Assembly: GCA_034509735.1 (NCBI GenBank) | Contig: JACGWO010000004.1 | Coordinates: 24,409,395 to 24,473,394, forward strand | From: Sesamum alatum | Taxonomy: Eukaryota > Streptophyta > Magnoliopsida > Lamiales > Pedaliaceae | DNA length: 64,000 nucleotides | Direction: 5' to 3' | In this document: positions 44,110-57,382 of the stretch, one piece after another | Position numbering within the stretch: the stretch's first letter is position 1 | Layout: every line of letters begins with the position of its first letter | Program-made: the position numbers and the translations under genes | The notes under the pieces: generated by a model | What the model was told of the DNA's origin: nothing | What the model saw: the letters and a program-made list of their open reading frames with translations, nothing else | The model's database searches: none

Positions 44110-47100
44110 GGCTCAGGAACAAATATGGATACTTCTCTCTCATACTCTCCTCAACCTCCCAAGTGGCTTCTCTGGGAGAGTGATGACTTCAGTTTACCTT
44201 TACCATAGGTATTTCTTTATTCCTCAAACTTCTTTATACTCCGATCCAAAATTTCTATTGGGTCTTCTACGTACGTTAATCTCTCAGATATTTTTATCTC
44301 TGGTTCACGCAAAATGTGACTAGGATCAGATCGATATCGACATAACATGGACACATGGAACACATCATGTATTTGCGACAACTCTGTTGGTAATGCTAAT
44401 CGATAAGCTAGTGGTCCGACTCGCTCGATAATTTCATACAGCCCAATATATCTCGGACTTAACTTTCCTTGCTTACCGAATCTTAAGATTCCCCTCCATG
44501 GTGATACTTTCAGAAAAACTTTCTCTCCTACTTCATATTCCATCTCCCTGCGATGTTTGTCAACATAACTCTTCTTCCGATCTTGAGCTGCCTTCAAACA
44601 CTTTTTGGCTATTTGTATCTTATCCACTGTTTCTTGGACTAATTCGGGCCCCTTGAGTTGTCTTAATCCCTCAACGTCCCAATAGATTAGACTTCAACAT
44701 TTTTCTTCCATACAAAGCTTCATACGGAGCCATGCCAATACTAGAATGAAAACTATTATTATATGCAAATTCTATCAGTGGTAAATGATCATCCCCAGTT
44801 CCCCTCTGAACTCAATTACGCAAGCTCTCATCGTATCTTCTAACGTCTGAATGGTCCTTTCTGATTGTCCATCTGTCTGAGGATGAAATGTTGTACTAAA
44901 GTGCAAGCTTGTACCCAATGCCCTTTGCAAGCTTCCCCAAAAAATGAGACGTAAACCGAGGATCGCTGTCGGAGACTATAGAAGTAGGAACCCCATGTAA
45001 TCTTACAATTTCCGAAACGTACAATTCAACCAACTTATCCAAAAGAATCATTTTGTCTTACTTGGCAAAAAGTGAGCCGATTTAGTCAATCTATCCACGA
45101 TCACCCAAATAGCATCATGTGTCTTAAACGTACGTGGTAATCCAATGATAAAATCCATAGTAATCTTTTCCCATTTTCATTCAGGTATAGATAAAAGATG
45201 AAGCTTACCGGCTGGTGCCTGGTGTTCTGCCTTAACTTGCTGACAAGTTAAACATTTAGCCACAAACTCTGCAACATCTTTCTTCATGGTCGGCCACCAA
45301 TAATAGGGTCTCAGGTCTCGATACATCTTGGTACTGCCAGGATGCATCGCATACGGTGCATAGTGCGCCTCGTGCATAATCTCTATTCTTAGTTCCTCTA
45401 CATTCGGCACACACATACGCTTCCCATTTAATAACATACCATCTTCCTGTATTACATATTGATCGTTCTTTCCTTCTTGTGCATTGGCTTTCATTTTCTG
45501 CAAGTACGGATCACTATTCTGTGCATTCTAACTTTGTCCCTAAAGGAGGGCTTCACTTGAAGAGTGGCAAGTAAAAGATCATCACCAACGCTAAAACTCA
45601 CATTCATTGCCCTGAGGGCAGCTAAATACTTCACATTATAGCAAATCATACCTGCTAGTTGGTCCACCGTATTTCTACTCAAAAGCATCTGCAACTACAT
45701 TTTCCTTTCCGGGTGATAATCAATAGTTACAATCATAGTCCTTCAATAACTCGATCCATCTTCTTTTGCCTCAAATTCAACTCTTTCTGCGTTGGAATAT
45801 ATTTTAAACTTTTATGATCTGTAAATATTTGAAACGTCTCTCCATACAGATAATGCCTCCAGATTTTCAATGCATGAAACAATCGCTGCCAATTCCAGAT
45901 CATGGGTCGGATAGTTCAATTCATGCGGCCTCAATTGCCTCGAAGCATAAGCTATAACCCTTCCATGTTGCATCAAAACACATCCGAGTCCTGGCCGTGA
46001 AGCATCAGTATATACCACATATCCTCCATTCCCAGATAGCAATGCAAGAATAGGTGCTGAGGTAAGTCTTTTCTTCAACTCTTCAAAACTCTTATCACAC
46101 ATGTCATTCCAATTGAATGGTGCATTCTTCTTTAACAGATTCGTCAGGGGTCTCGCAATCACAGAGAAATCTTTCACAAATCTTCTATAATACCCAGCCA
46201 ATCCTAGAAAACTGCAAACTTCCGATGCATTTTTAGGTGGCTCCCACTCCAAAATAGCCTTAACTTTTGGCCGGATCAGGTTGTACCCCTTGCTTCGAAA
46301 CAACATGCCCTAAGAAAGCAATCTCCTCCATCCAAAACTCACATTTACTAAATTTAGCATACAGTTGCTTTTCTCTCAAGATTTGTAAAACTATCCTTAA
46401 ATGTTGTTCATGTTCCCCGTGACTACTAGAGTATATCAAAATATCATCAATAAACACAATCACAAATTGATCAAGGAATGGTTGTAAGGTTTTGTTCATC
46501 AACGACATGAAAGCGGCAGGGGCATTGTTAACCCAAATGGCATAAACAACAAATTCATAATGACCATACCTGGTTCGAAAAGTTGTTTTCGAAATAGATC
46601 CTTCTTCAATCCGCAGTTGCCAAATACCTGATCTCAAATCAATTTTAGAAAAACACTGTTGCACCCTTCAGTTGGTCAAGTAGATCATCTATCCGTGGCA
46701 GAGGATACTTGTTCTTAATTGTAATCCGATTCAACTGTCTATAATCAACACATAATCTCATACTCCCATCTTTCTTCTTTACGAATAATACTGGTGCTCC
46801 CCAAGGCCGAAATACTTGGTCGTATAAACCCCTTATCGAGTAATTCTTCTAATTGCTTCTTTAATTCTTTTCAGTTCAAGTGGAGCCATTCTATATGGTG
46901 CAATCGAAATAGGTGCGGCCCCAGGATAGTTTCTATTTCAAAATCCACTTCTCGATGAGGTGGTAACCCAAGTAATTCTTCTGGAAAAACATCAGGAAAT
47001 TCCCTAACTACTGGAACATCTGACACACTCGGACTGATCTTCGTAGTATCACGTACACTAGCTAGATTATGCTTCACACCCTTCTTTAATTAATTAAAAG

Positions 47101-47670
47101 CAGTCACAGCAGAAATTAAGCAGTTAGGTATAACTTTTCTTTCTCCCACTATAACCGTCTTCATTTGCCCATTGATTTCTACAGCCACCTCTTTTGTTTG
47201 ACAATCCATCAAAGCATGATTACTAGATAACCAATCCATCCCTAGGATAACATCAAACTCCCTAAGGTTTATCACAACCAAATCTGCATATAGTGTGACA
47301 CTATCCACTACTATTGGACAAGATCTCACAACGGTATTAACAAATATAACCCACCAGCAGGCATAGATACACATAAGTCATGCCCAACTGTTCAATACTA
47401 GCATGCACACATGATGCAAAATCATGTGATATAAATGAACAAGTAGATCCTGGATCAATTAACACATGCGCACCAGAATTGCAAATAGAAAAGGAACCAG
47501 TAATAACCTCAGGTGCAGTAGGAGCTTGTTCCCTGGTGATGGCATACACTCTTGCTTGTGGCTGAGATTGACTACTCTGTCCAGTCGATGTTGTAGAAAT
47601 AGTCTCGCTACCTCGACCACCTCCACCTCGCCCTGTACTTGTACTAACCCGTTGCAAATTTTCCCCCACA
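44110..47670 (-). pseudogene. Gypsy pol: protease, RT, RNase H, integrase, chromodomain-like end
   Basis: Order on the minus strand: protease (47669-47337, AHVLIDPGSTCSFISHDF; 47374-47090, FDVILGMDWLSSNHALMDC); reverse transcriptase (47077-46871, FPDVFPEELLGLPPHREVDF; 46664-46260, [31 protein letters not shown]); RNase H (46306-45812, [30 protein letters not shown]); the integrase H2C2 finger (45503-45177, HYAPYAMHPGSTKMYRDLRP, CLTCQQVKAEH); integrase core 45180-44650, heavily shifted; and integrase C-terminus (44627-44217, GEKVFLKVSPWRG, VFHVSMLCRY). A chromodomain-like end sits near 44215-44110 (KEIPMVKV, REATWE) with a stop. At least six shifts or stops; inactive. Confidence 0.9.
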
Positions 47671-47679
47671 CTACTTGGT

Positions 47680-48800
47680 CCTGAAATCTAGGATCCACTG
47701 GCGTCAACTCTCCACGTAGGACAATCCCTGACAATATGCCCTGGTTGGTGGGCAACGATAAAACACGATTGGCTGGACTCCCCAACATTCACCGGTATGT
47801 TTCCTACCGCAATTCGTACACGAGGGAATAGACCTTCCACTAAATGATCTGGTTGGACCTTGTCTTCCCCAAATCCGACTGAGGTAGACCCACCTCTACT
47901 TGACGACACTGATGGAGACCTATTAGTTTGACTCATTCCTCGGCCTCTGTACCCACCTCTCTGAAAACCAGAACTCTTAAAAGAAACTGCACCGCTTGGT
48001 CCACCTGTAAAGTTAGGATTACCTGTCCACTTCTTTCGTTTAGCTTCAGTAGAGTTCCTTTTTATGGATGTCTCTTCAGCTCTCAATGCTGCCCTTCCAA
48101 AAGTGCACTGTAACTCGGAGGTTTGATTGCTATCTCTCTCATATCTCAAGCCTTAGGCCTCTTTCAAATCTGTCTCTCCTCAATTCATCAGTACTTACCT
48201 CTTCTGGAGCATACTTGGATAGCCTCACAAATTGTAGCTCGTATTCGGCAACAGACAAATCATTCTGCTTTAATTCTAGAAATTCAACTTTCTTACGGTT
48301 TCTGTAGACCGGTGGAGTGTATTTCTCAGCAAATTCCCTCAAGAAATCATTCCATGTTAAAGTGATTGATCGATTCCTACTCCCTGGAACAGTTTCCCAC
48401 CAATCCAACGCATCTTCTCTCCAATAAAGACACCGCATACCTCAATTTTTGTTCAGAAGTGCATTCAATTCGATCTAGAACTCTTTCCGTATTTCTCAAC
48501 CACTCTTCTGCTTCTGCAGGGATCAGTTGTACCAGTAAATACCTTCGCACCATGCCTTCTAACTATCTCATAGTTTTTATCAATAACTACCTCTTGTGGC
48601 TTGGGTTGGGGTTGTGTTGTGTGAGCCATCCTCTGCAAAACACTAGGAATTGTTGCATAAAAGGATTTACTTCTGGTTGGGAACGTTTCTTATTCTGGGC
48701 TTCTAACCCCTGATGTTCAGATGCATGATCATGACCCTGCACAGACTCTAATGACTCAGTTGGGCCAGCAGCGTTTTCACCTGACGCTTCTATCCTATAT
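47680..48800 (-). pseudogene. Gypsy gag
   Basis: The N-terminal part (48800-48590, hydrophilic) leads into the retrotransposon gag domain (48540-48139: AEEWLRNTERVLDRIECTSE, DALDWWETV, TWNDFLREFAEKYTPPVYRN). A Ser/Gly/Arg-rich region follows (48149-47700, QRGGYRGRG), then a zinc knuckle degenerated to CFIVAHQPGHIVRDC, in which the second Cys is lost. Frameshifts occur near 48140 and 48600. Confidence 0.85.
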
Positions 48801-48882
48801 TGAAATGCATATGTATAATTAGACTCATAATATATATGTTAAGTATAATACCACATATTATCAAATAACCTAGAGAATCTAA

Positions 48883-48899
48883 TCCCTGCTCTGATACCA
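48883..48899 (-). other. Gypsy primer-binding site
   Basis: The minus strand reads TGGTATCAGAGCAGGGA, five bases inside the 5' LTR, matching initiator methionine tRNA. Confidence 0.88.
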
Positions 48900-48904
48900 C
48901 CAAA

Positions 48905-50973
48905 TGTAGCACCCTCTAACGGCACTACGACTATATCTTCCCTAAATATCACACTTAATTAAACCCTGATTATAAGTATAATTAAGCACATAATCTAGTC
49001 CCTGTTGAGTATATATACAACATAGTCTCATCACCGCAACAAGAATATTTAATATTCTCATCCGCAAGATCATATATACATATATCAAGTACGACAAAAA
49101 TGGGACTATTATAATTAGTTCACATGCTATTCTCGCTTTTAAATTCAAAATGAGACTTCTATTTCTATTTACAATGAGGAGAAAACTGCATACTGGCCCG
49201 ACCTGACTGGGAATGCAAAATGAGGACCTAAGCTATCGTGAGTACGCCACAACAAAATCTACACCTGAAATTATTAGCAGAGGGATGAGCTTGCAACTCA
49301 ATAAGTAAATAACCGGTGTACACTATACACGCCACCTCAATTATATCAACAAGACAAGAACAAGCAACGTATATAAAATATAATCAAACTTAATCAAGCA
49401 CATTTTATTTCTTTACTCCATGTAGTCATCCCATAACACGACAACCAATCAAACTTGTCTTTTCCTAGTTGGCTTACCAGAAAGGTGATATAGTGTTTTT
49501 CTCCACCAACTCAACCTCACTATTTCATTCATATATGTATACATGAATCCCACTTGGCATGCCACACAGGCCTCATCAATCTTCATTTCGCCTATCAAAG
49601 CTCTTTCATTTCGCATCATAGCTTCTTTTTATTTCGCATCATAGCTCTCTTCACATCGCATCATAGCTCTTTTCATTTCATTTTGCCACATAGGCTATTC
49701 AACAACATCAAGGGGTATTCATATTAATTACATTTAATTTCCATCACTCCCTCGATTCCACATATCACCATTCTTGTAAGCCAACTATCCACATAAAAAC
49801 CACATAGCAACATTTTTTACGTATAAGCACATAATACTGGTATCAAAACAGCCAATGGCATATCTTCCTCATTTCACTTTCACGACATAATCATTTCAAA
49901 GTAATCATCAACCACTCATACAGTTCAAAAATAAATTAGTGCTAGTACGAATCATAGGCTCACATAAAAGTAATATCACCAAGAACTGAAACATATATTG
50001 ATAATACTAATTATTTACGTACACACACTAATAGCAAAAAAAAAAACATATATATAAGTAGAACTAATTATTTACTTACTTCGACTTTACAACGATCTAC
50101 TTGTATGTAGGGAGTTGCTCAATCATTCACCTTATCCCCCTTATCCTATAATAAGTTATAATGCATATAATCAACATATCAAAAGTATCGTAATTCTAAA
50201 TAAAATATTAAATAGTAATTATATATATTTTCACCAATATCTCAATATTTATTAAACTCCTCATTCTATTATAGCTACCATTCATAATAACAATTCTTGG
50301 ATTATATTTATCTCAAAATATACTTATCTTTACTAAATATAACATTTTCAATTATATTCTATAATATTTCGAAAAATAAAATTTTCAACCCGATTAAACT
50401 AAGCCAATCAATTGTAGAAATTATTAAATCTAGTAAATTAAGCAGTTTAAGCCAATAATTATAACACCCCTAATTCAATTGAGACATTTAACCAGGCACT
50501 AATTATAATACTCAAATTCATAAAATTTTCCGGTTAAACACTAAATTGAGTAGTATAAAATAACATTTAATAAATGCACTTATATAATATATCATTATAT
50601 TAATTAAAAATAATTAAAATAAAATAATTACTTACCTATTTTTTGCACGATTTCGGTTTTGTGTGTGTTTTGTGAATTGTGTGTGCGCTTGTGTGTGTGC
50701 CTCCTTTTTTTATTAAATGGATGGCCCATCATTATCTCTACTTTTTTCCTTTTTTTTTAAATTTTAATAAATTTTTTAAAATACCCATTACATCCTTTTA
50801 ATTTTTTTAATTAATATAATTTGCTCCCAAATATTATATAAAGCTCCAATTCACTCCGTTCAAGTCTTAATATGATCACAATTTAATTATAATATATCTA
50901 CTAATTAACTAAATTTTCTTAACTAATTACCAATTAACCCCATAATTATGAATAAAAACTTGTGGGCGTCACA
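48905..50973 (-). repeat. Gypsy 5' LTR
   Basis: 2,069 bp, minus-strand ends TGTGACGCCC and GGTGCTACA. The boundary at 48905 is set by the primer site five bases away. A GTGTGT-rich stretch lies at 50655-50705. Confidence 0.88.
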
Positions 50974-51212
50974 CTAACGATTCACTAGTAACCCATGATC
51001 CACATAATTTTTAGGGTTTCAAAATATTGATAGGATGTCTTGTATTTTTTGTTCTATAGATTTATAATTATTCTTTTTACATGATTCATTGATTTTTGCA
51101 ATAAGATAAGTTTTCACATTAGTCTTATGTAACTTTTATTATTAAATAATTTTTTTTTACTTAAAAATATTTCTAGATATAGAATTTCAATATGGAAAAT
51201 TATCATTAATTT
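50974..51212. other. AT-rich non-coding DNA
   Basis: Flank of the gypsy 5' LTR; no feature recognised. It does not continue the Copia 2 coding sequence cut at 42184. Confidence 0.4.
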
Positions 51213-51345
51213 AAGGGTAAATTACAATGAGCTCTATAAGATTTGATATAATTACAAATACCCTTCGTTGTTTGAAAAATATCAATATGCTCATGATTTT
51301 AACGTACATCCAACAACTAGTCAGTTTGGTTAGTTTCCTTTATGC
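51213..51345. repeat. MITE arm, 'gggtaaattac' family, left
   Basis: AAGGGTAAATTACAATGAGC then 'gatttgatataattacaaat'. It is the inverted partner of 60037-59930 (complement AAGGGTAAATTACAACGAGC). If one element, it was split by the CACTA remnant and MULE D. AATTT flanks both tips. Confidence 0.65.
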
Positions 51346-51687
51346 AATTTTTATGAAATTTTAATGGTTTGTAGGTAATTTATGCATGATTTAATTAGAA
51401 AAATTAGAAAAACAGGAATTTACTATCCTTCTGAAAATTTGTGTTAATTTTCTGTAATTTTCTGTTAATTTCTATAATGATTTTAGAATAATTTAGAAAA
51501 ATATATAGGATAATTAAAAAAAATATAAAAAATAGAAAAAATTATTCAACTTGAGTGCACATTTTAGAAAAATTGTTGGATTGTAGTCTCATTTTAGGAA
51601 AAATATTGAGATTTAGAGCACATTTTAGAAAACATATCGGATTTAGTATGTGTTCTAGGAATTATGTAGTTTGTAATGAATTATAAT
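51346..51687. other. AT-rich non-coding DNA with short tandem phrases
   Basis: Three loose repeats of about 35-40 bp with core CACATTTTAGAAAA / CTCATTTTAGGAAA occur at 51560-51640. No gene. Confidence 0.4.
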
Positions 51688-52497
51688 ATAATTATAGGGG
51701 AAAGTGCAATTTATCGTCCTGTGTTTTAATAAATGTTAAAAAAAAACCCTGTGAAAAAAAAAAACCCAGCAAAAAACCCCCTGAGTTTTTTCAAAATATA
51801 GCAAGCAGCCCCCCTCCGTCCGGATGTGTTTCGCACGCGCTTGAACTGCGGTGGGGACCTAATTTTGGCCTGTTTTAAGGACACTTACACCATTATTGTG
51901 CTGAATTTCTGATAAAATGCATTTTACCCCCCTGTGTTTTAATTACACTTGTTTATTTCATCCATTTTTTCCTCCAAAACACTTTCTTTTAATTATACAT
52001 TTTTTCCTCCAAAGCACTCCAAGCACCCCTCATTTTTTACTCATTTTCACCCTCAATTTTCTTCTTTCTTCAACACCAATCTGGCTAAATTCTAGAAAAT
52101 TATCTATTTATTTTGTAATGAATTATGTCATATTTGCAAAGGTTTTGGCCTGGAATTCACCAATGTTGTTGCCCTGTTTCAGTGAATCAAATTCAGTCAT
52201 AGCAAAGATAAATGCACACCAAGTATAAACCAAAATACGGAATCACTAAATCACCAAATTCATTGAAACAAAATTATTCATTTAAATGGCAAATTGCCGG
52301 CATAAAAATCATAAAAAGTGCACTATTTCAGTCAAAAACAATTCATAAAAAATGCCAAAAACTAAACAATACATAACCTGCTAATTGCCAAAAACTGAAC
52401 AATGCTTTAACATAACAAAAACTAAACAAGGCACAACCCAAATGACATTATTTCAGTCAAAAACAAACTCAGATAATCCTCAATTTCTAACACAATA

Positions 52498-55400
52498 TCA
52501 TGGCCTCCATGCCCTTCTTTTTGAACGGTCCCTTATATTCTGCAAAATCTCCTTAATTGTTGGTCGTTTGTTTCTGCTCCTAACAGTGGTTGAAGCCCCT
52601 TCCTTGACGATTGAAGATGGAACAGATGGAGGTTGAACAACTGGAGTTGGATTGGAATCCCTCCTTCCTAATAAAGCTTCATTTCTTCTCCCTTCATACC
52701 TAACTTGTTGCTGCAAACTTAAACAAGTTTAATTTACTTTATTAATGTAAAAGTGGCTTAAAATATAAATAGTTCAGTAATGTAAAAGTGGGCATGAATA
52801 CTTACACTTGCACTTTGATTCTGAAAAGGCTGAGTTTGCAGCTGGGATTGGCTTAATGGTGGTGAATCATGCATTGAGGTCAACACTTTATCATGCTGTT
52901 GTGCAGGTCCCGGTCCAAAACATAACTTTAATTAGATTTGAAAAAAAACAAATATAACAAGAAAAACACTGAAAACAGCACCTGATAAAATTTGGACTTT
53001 GGATGAGCTTCATTTTTGCAGCTTTTCTTGTTGTGGCCCACTTCAAAAGACTTGCTGCATGTGTGGGTGAGGCCTTTTCTGCAACTTGATGTCTGCACTT
53101 CATTAGGCCCCTTCCTCCTCATCTTCTTTGGCCTTCCCAACTTCTTTTGTATCTTGGAGGTTGAAGGGGTTGATATGTTGTGTTAATGTAATCCCTTGCC
53201 CCAGGTACTGCATGAATCATTTCTTCATAAACCTTTAAATAACAATCCTTCTTGTAGCAATCATCCACATAATCCTCCAATTTGGACCTCTTTGCTGCAA
53301 TGGCAGAACATGCATGGGGGCATGGATATGCTGTCAACTGGAAGTGGCCACATGTACAAGTCTTCTTTTGTAGATCCACCACAAAAGTGTCGGTGTAATG
53401 GTTTACCTCATACTCAGTCCCTCCACACAACGAAGCAATTTCTTGCTATTTGTTGTTGCTTGTTCACTTTCTTCAAGATATTTGGGCATATGTCACCAGA
53501 ATACTTCTCCATGCCTTCTCTTTTTTTTTTTTTTTTCTTTTTGAATCCTTACCATCAGCTTCACTCTAATCCACTTAATCATCGTTAGGATTGGCTTGTC
53601 TCTTGTTTCTAGAATGTAGTTGTTGAAGCTCTCACATAGATTTTTGACTAAGATGTCACACTTGCTTCCAGTTGGGAAATAGGACCTTGACCAGCGAACA
53701 GGGGGGATTTTTTACAGCCATTCACGTACGGTCTCATAATTAGGACTCTTTTTTATGTCTGCATCTTCAATCTTCTTCATCCAGACCAAAAATTCCTTCT
53801 TGTTGCTAGTTGCAGCAGCTCTCCAAAATAAGGTCTTCACATCAGTGGATTTGAATTTCAACTTGAAGTTTTGATACATGTACCTGACACAATATCTATG
53901 TTCACTGTCAGGCACAAGCTCTTTCAATGCCTCCATCAAGCCCTTTTGTCTGTCAGATATGAAGCTCCATCTACTTGTCCCCAATCCCCCAATGTCCTCC
54001 AACAATTCCCTCAAAAATCAAGCCCAGTTTTCCCTGTTTTCAATTGGGACTATAGCAAGTGCTATAGGCCACATGTTGTCATTTCCATCCCTTCCCACTG
54101 CCACCAATAATTTTCCACTATAACGGGTTTTCAAGAAACATCCATCAAGACCTATCATGCTTCAACACCCAGCCAAAAACCCATTTTTTATTGCACTCAG
54201 GCACATATAAAATCTGTCAAACACTGGAGGATCAGACCCCTCTACTTTCCTTAGCAACACTTTACTCCCTAGTGATTGCAGCTCCTTAGTGTTTCACAAT
54301 AATCCCAAAGCATCCCATATTGTATTGTATCATCCCCCCTAATTGCATCTAAAGCCTGTCTCTTGGCCCTCATTACCTTCCATCTACTTACATCCACATT
54401 ACACTTCCTCAAAATTGTGTTTTTCAATTGTTCAATAGGAATGCTTGGATTATCTCTAATTGCCTTTTCAATTCTTTTGGCTAGATAGGTGGCTTTAGCC
54501 AAAGAGTTATCATATGTTCTTGCACAAGTGTGTTTGCCCTTGATAGTTTTAATTTGGAAGGTTGGGCTTTTCATGATTGGAGAAGCATGAATTCTCCAAT
54601 CGCATGCCTCATACTTGCACTTAGCAGTGATTCTACTGTTGTCATTTTTGATAAATTCAATGTCATACCCTTTTCTCACACACCAATCCCTTAGGGCCTC
54701 CCTATACTGCTTGGCACTCACAAATGTCATCCCCACAACCAATTCTACCCCTTTTGCACTTTCAGATTCTTTGTAATTTGGATGGTTGGCACATCCTCAT
54801 TGCTGCCTCTCTTTTCGTCAAATTCTTCATCAGAATCAACCTCACTAAACTACTCATTTTCAGCATCAACAGACTGTTCATTCAATTTAGCTTGTTCTTT
54901 CATCTTCTTTTCATTCATTTTTTTGAACATCTTTAGCTTTTTCATCAACTGTATCTTGCTTGAATTCTTATTCAATAAGATATCATCATCAGTAATATCC
55001 TCAATATTCTCCAATACAACACTAGGGGCATCAAATTCACTCTCTCCACCTTCAGGCTGTCTATAGTCCTCATCAGATGAGTCATTAAACTCTGATGAGG
55101 ACTCTGTGAACCTATCACTCACCACCCTTTTCCCCTTTCTTTTTTCACCCTCATCCCTTACCCCTTCACCCTCCATACTTGTTGTTTTTTCACCCTCATC
55201 CCTTGCCCCTGACTCCCCATCAACCTCATCAAAACTTATCCCATCTAACAACTGCAATATTTCTTCTTCTTGTGTAGGAATTATGTTACCCTCCCCATCC
55301 ATCACCTGAAATGGTCTCCCTCATCCTCCTCTACAAATATCTCAATAGGAACATCTAACTCTCTATAGGCATTCTGCAAATCTACTAAATAGAGGTCCGA

Positions 55401-55640
55401 GCACTCATTTCGTATCTTTCTCATGCCATACTCTATAGGTGTTGTTGGCATTTTATAGAAAAAGTTCAAATAGAATTTTCTTCCCCCACTTTTTTCATAC
55501 ATTGCCCTAAATTCATTCAAACATAAGAATTCTATGTCTATTTTTTCAAATACTATTTTTTTCCCTCCCACATATCCTAGTTTAGGATCAGACATAAACT
55601 TTCCACCAGTCCAAAACCACACATCATGGTATTCAAAATT
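52498..55640 (-). pseudogene. MULE D transposase with PB1-like N-terminus
   Basis: A splice acceptor TTTGTATGTGCAG precedes 55640. Domains in order: PB1-like (55640-55302, VWFWTGGKFMSDPKLGYVGG, IEYGMRKIRNECSDLYLVDL); acidic linker (55305-54850); MuDR DNA-binding domain (54742-54269, VVGMTFVSAKQYREALRDWC, CDWRIHAS); MULE catalytic domain (about 54200-53712: IGLDGCFLKTRYSGKLLVAV, FISDRQKGLMEALKELVPDS), with in-frame TGA codons near 54156 and 54032; SWIM finger (53430-53119, CTCGHFQLTAYPCPHACSAI); zinc knuckle (53090-53020, near GHNKKSCKN); and C-terminal tail (52716-52498). A shift near 55305, a TAG near 54851 and others inactivate it, but it is the most complete PB1-type transposase here. Confidence 0.88.
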
Positions 55641-56577
55641 CTGCACATACAAACAATTGAAAGAAAACAAAAATGCATTAGAAAAGTAGCCCAACAATTC
55701 ACTATGTCTAACAATAAAACACAGGGGGCAGAATGCACTTTACTTTAATAATGCAAATGGGGACCATTCTGCCTCAACATAAAGGACCACATATATGACA
55801 AAAGACAACATTTTTTTTATCATTCTAAAGAAGCATAATAAATATATAAAACGAATATTATAATTCAGTCAAAGATCCCCCAAAATTAAGTAAGAAGAAG
55901 AAGAACACATCATATTCATGGTTCACTTTATATGTATTTGGCAAAAAATATTCATAATACACAATATATAACATTCATTTTACTTCACAGAAGCATTTCA
56001 GAAACAAGTCACAAAATCCTAACCACTATACAGTATATAGTAAACTCTCAAACCCTAACCACTACTGCAAAACTAAGAAGAAGCAACATACCGTCATTTT
56101 CCCGTCGCCTGTGTCCAGATCCACAACAACCACCTCTTCGCACCAGTGCAAAGCTTTCCTCTTCGTCTTCGAAGTCGCGAACCAACAAACTCCCTTTTCC
56201 TTCTTCTCGCTTCAAATCCAGTACACCACGCTCAAAATTTCACGTTTTAGGCTGATTTGTATGGTGGAATTTCAGATTTTGTGGGGTTTTGTTAGATCTA
56301 CGGTGGAATTTCAATTTTTCTAGGGTTTCTCTCGTCGCCAGAAGACTTGAACGATTTTCCCAATTTTCACGATTAATTGGAAGTCAACAGTAGTCAGCCC
56401 TCATATATATTCGAGGGTAAATTTGTTTTTCAAATTTTTTTATCAGCTCAAATTTCATCAAGGGCAGTGTGCTATATTTTGGAAAACTCAGAGGGGGTTT
56501 TTTTGCTGATTTTGTTTACAAGGGGTTTTTTTTTTAACATTTATTAAAATACAGGGGAGTAAATTGCACTTTACCTT
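55641..56577. other. MULE D 5' region and right terminal repeat
   Basis: Upstream part of the transposase gene on the minus strand, including a possible first exon and promoter (56000-56340, where the minus strand has leader-like GAAACCCTAGAAAAA). The right terminal repeat covers about 56440-56577. Confidence 0.45.
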
Positions 56578-56586
56578 ATAATTATA

Positions 56587-56834
56587 ATATACTTTAAGAT
56601 AATTTATAATACAATTAATTTGATATACTTTATAATAAATAAAATTATAATAATATATATTTATATCATTATAGTAAAGTTTATAATAATGTAATATACT
56701 TTATCATAATTTAATCAATTCAATATAAATATAAATTACTGAAAATATAATCAATATAATATGCTTTAATAGTTTTTAATATTATTTTATACATACTATA
56801 ATCAATACAATTTTATACATAATATAAATTCATG
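56587..56834. other. Very AT-rich non-coding DNA
   Basis: Alternating A/T sequence with repeated ATAATTTATAATACA-like phrases; nothing coding. Confidence 0.4.
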
Positions 56835-57382
56835 ACGATTGGTAGTCCGCCTCCTCTGGAACGTGGTCGTGGCTGCGATCATGGTCGGCATCTGTGCCAC
56901 ATATATACCCCGCAAGTGGTCCGGCCACAGCGGGGTCGTCGGACGCGGGTGCTAGCAGTTACGGGCCCTCCCTCGGCCATGGGATGAACCACCACCACTA
57001 GAGTCACCACCTTCGGCACGTTACTATATAAGCCTCCGTGATGCGAGGTAATGAAAATAATTTTATTAAATTATTTTCATTGTATTTTTCTATTTTTGAT
57101 ATTTAATTGTGGCGATCCATACTACTATGCGCAACCATTATCCTCATCCGTAGGGATGTATATTGCAAATTCTATAGGAGCACCAACTCTTCTAGATTGA
57201 TAATATGAAGGTAAGATTTGTCCAAGTTTTTAGTTACGTTTTCAAATGTGAATATTTATTTTTATCAATTACTTATAATTTACCTTTTCTTTTTTACTAT
57301 GTGAATTTGTAGCTTACTTACTGGTGGGATTGCGATTACAAATTCATGTTCAAGGTCTTCAAGATGCAGGCAGTAAGTTCCT

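Larger units (their letters stand above)
42186..50973 (-). mobile_element. Ty3/gypsy element, Tekay-like chromovirus
   Basis: Direct LTRs at 42186-44060 (incomplete) and 48905-50973, with gag-pol on the minus strand in the order gag, protease, reverse transcriptase, RNase H, integrase, chromodomain-like tail. The LTR starts TGTGACGCCCAC on the minus strand, as in Tekay/Del elements. The 3' LTR lacks its last 204 bp. All genes have frameshifts. Confidence 0.92.
51697..56577. mobile_element. MULE D, complete ends, degenerate transposase
   Basis: Inverted ends: left GGGGAAAGTGCAATTTATCG and complement of right AAGGTAAAGTGCAATTTACT, then both arms share 'gttttaataaatgttaaaa' and 'cagcaaaaaaccccct'. 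The flanks show a 9-bp duplication ATAATTATA (51688-51696 and 56578-56586). It carries a transposase pseudogene on the minus strand. No second gene recognised. Confidence 0.85.

Noticed and set aside
44110..44215. A complete chromodomain at the gypsy integrase C-terminus
   Set aside because: Only short conserved pieces (KEIPMVKV, REATWE) remain around a stop codon, so I call it chromodomain-like only.
55932..56323. Plus-strand frames at 55932-56255 and 56111-56323
   Set aside because: They lie over the presumed 5' leader of the MULE D transposase (minus strand) and have low-complexity Ser/Thr composition.
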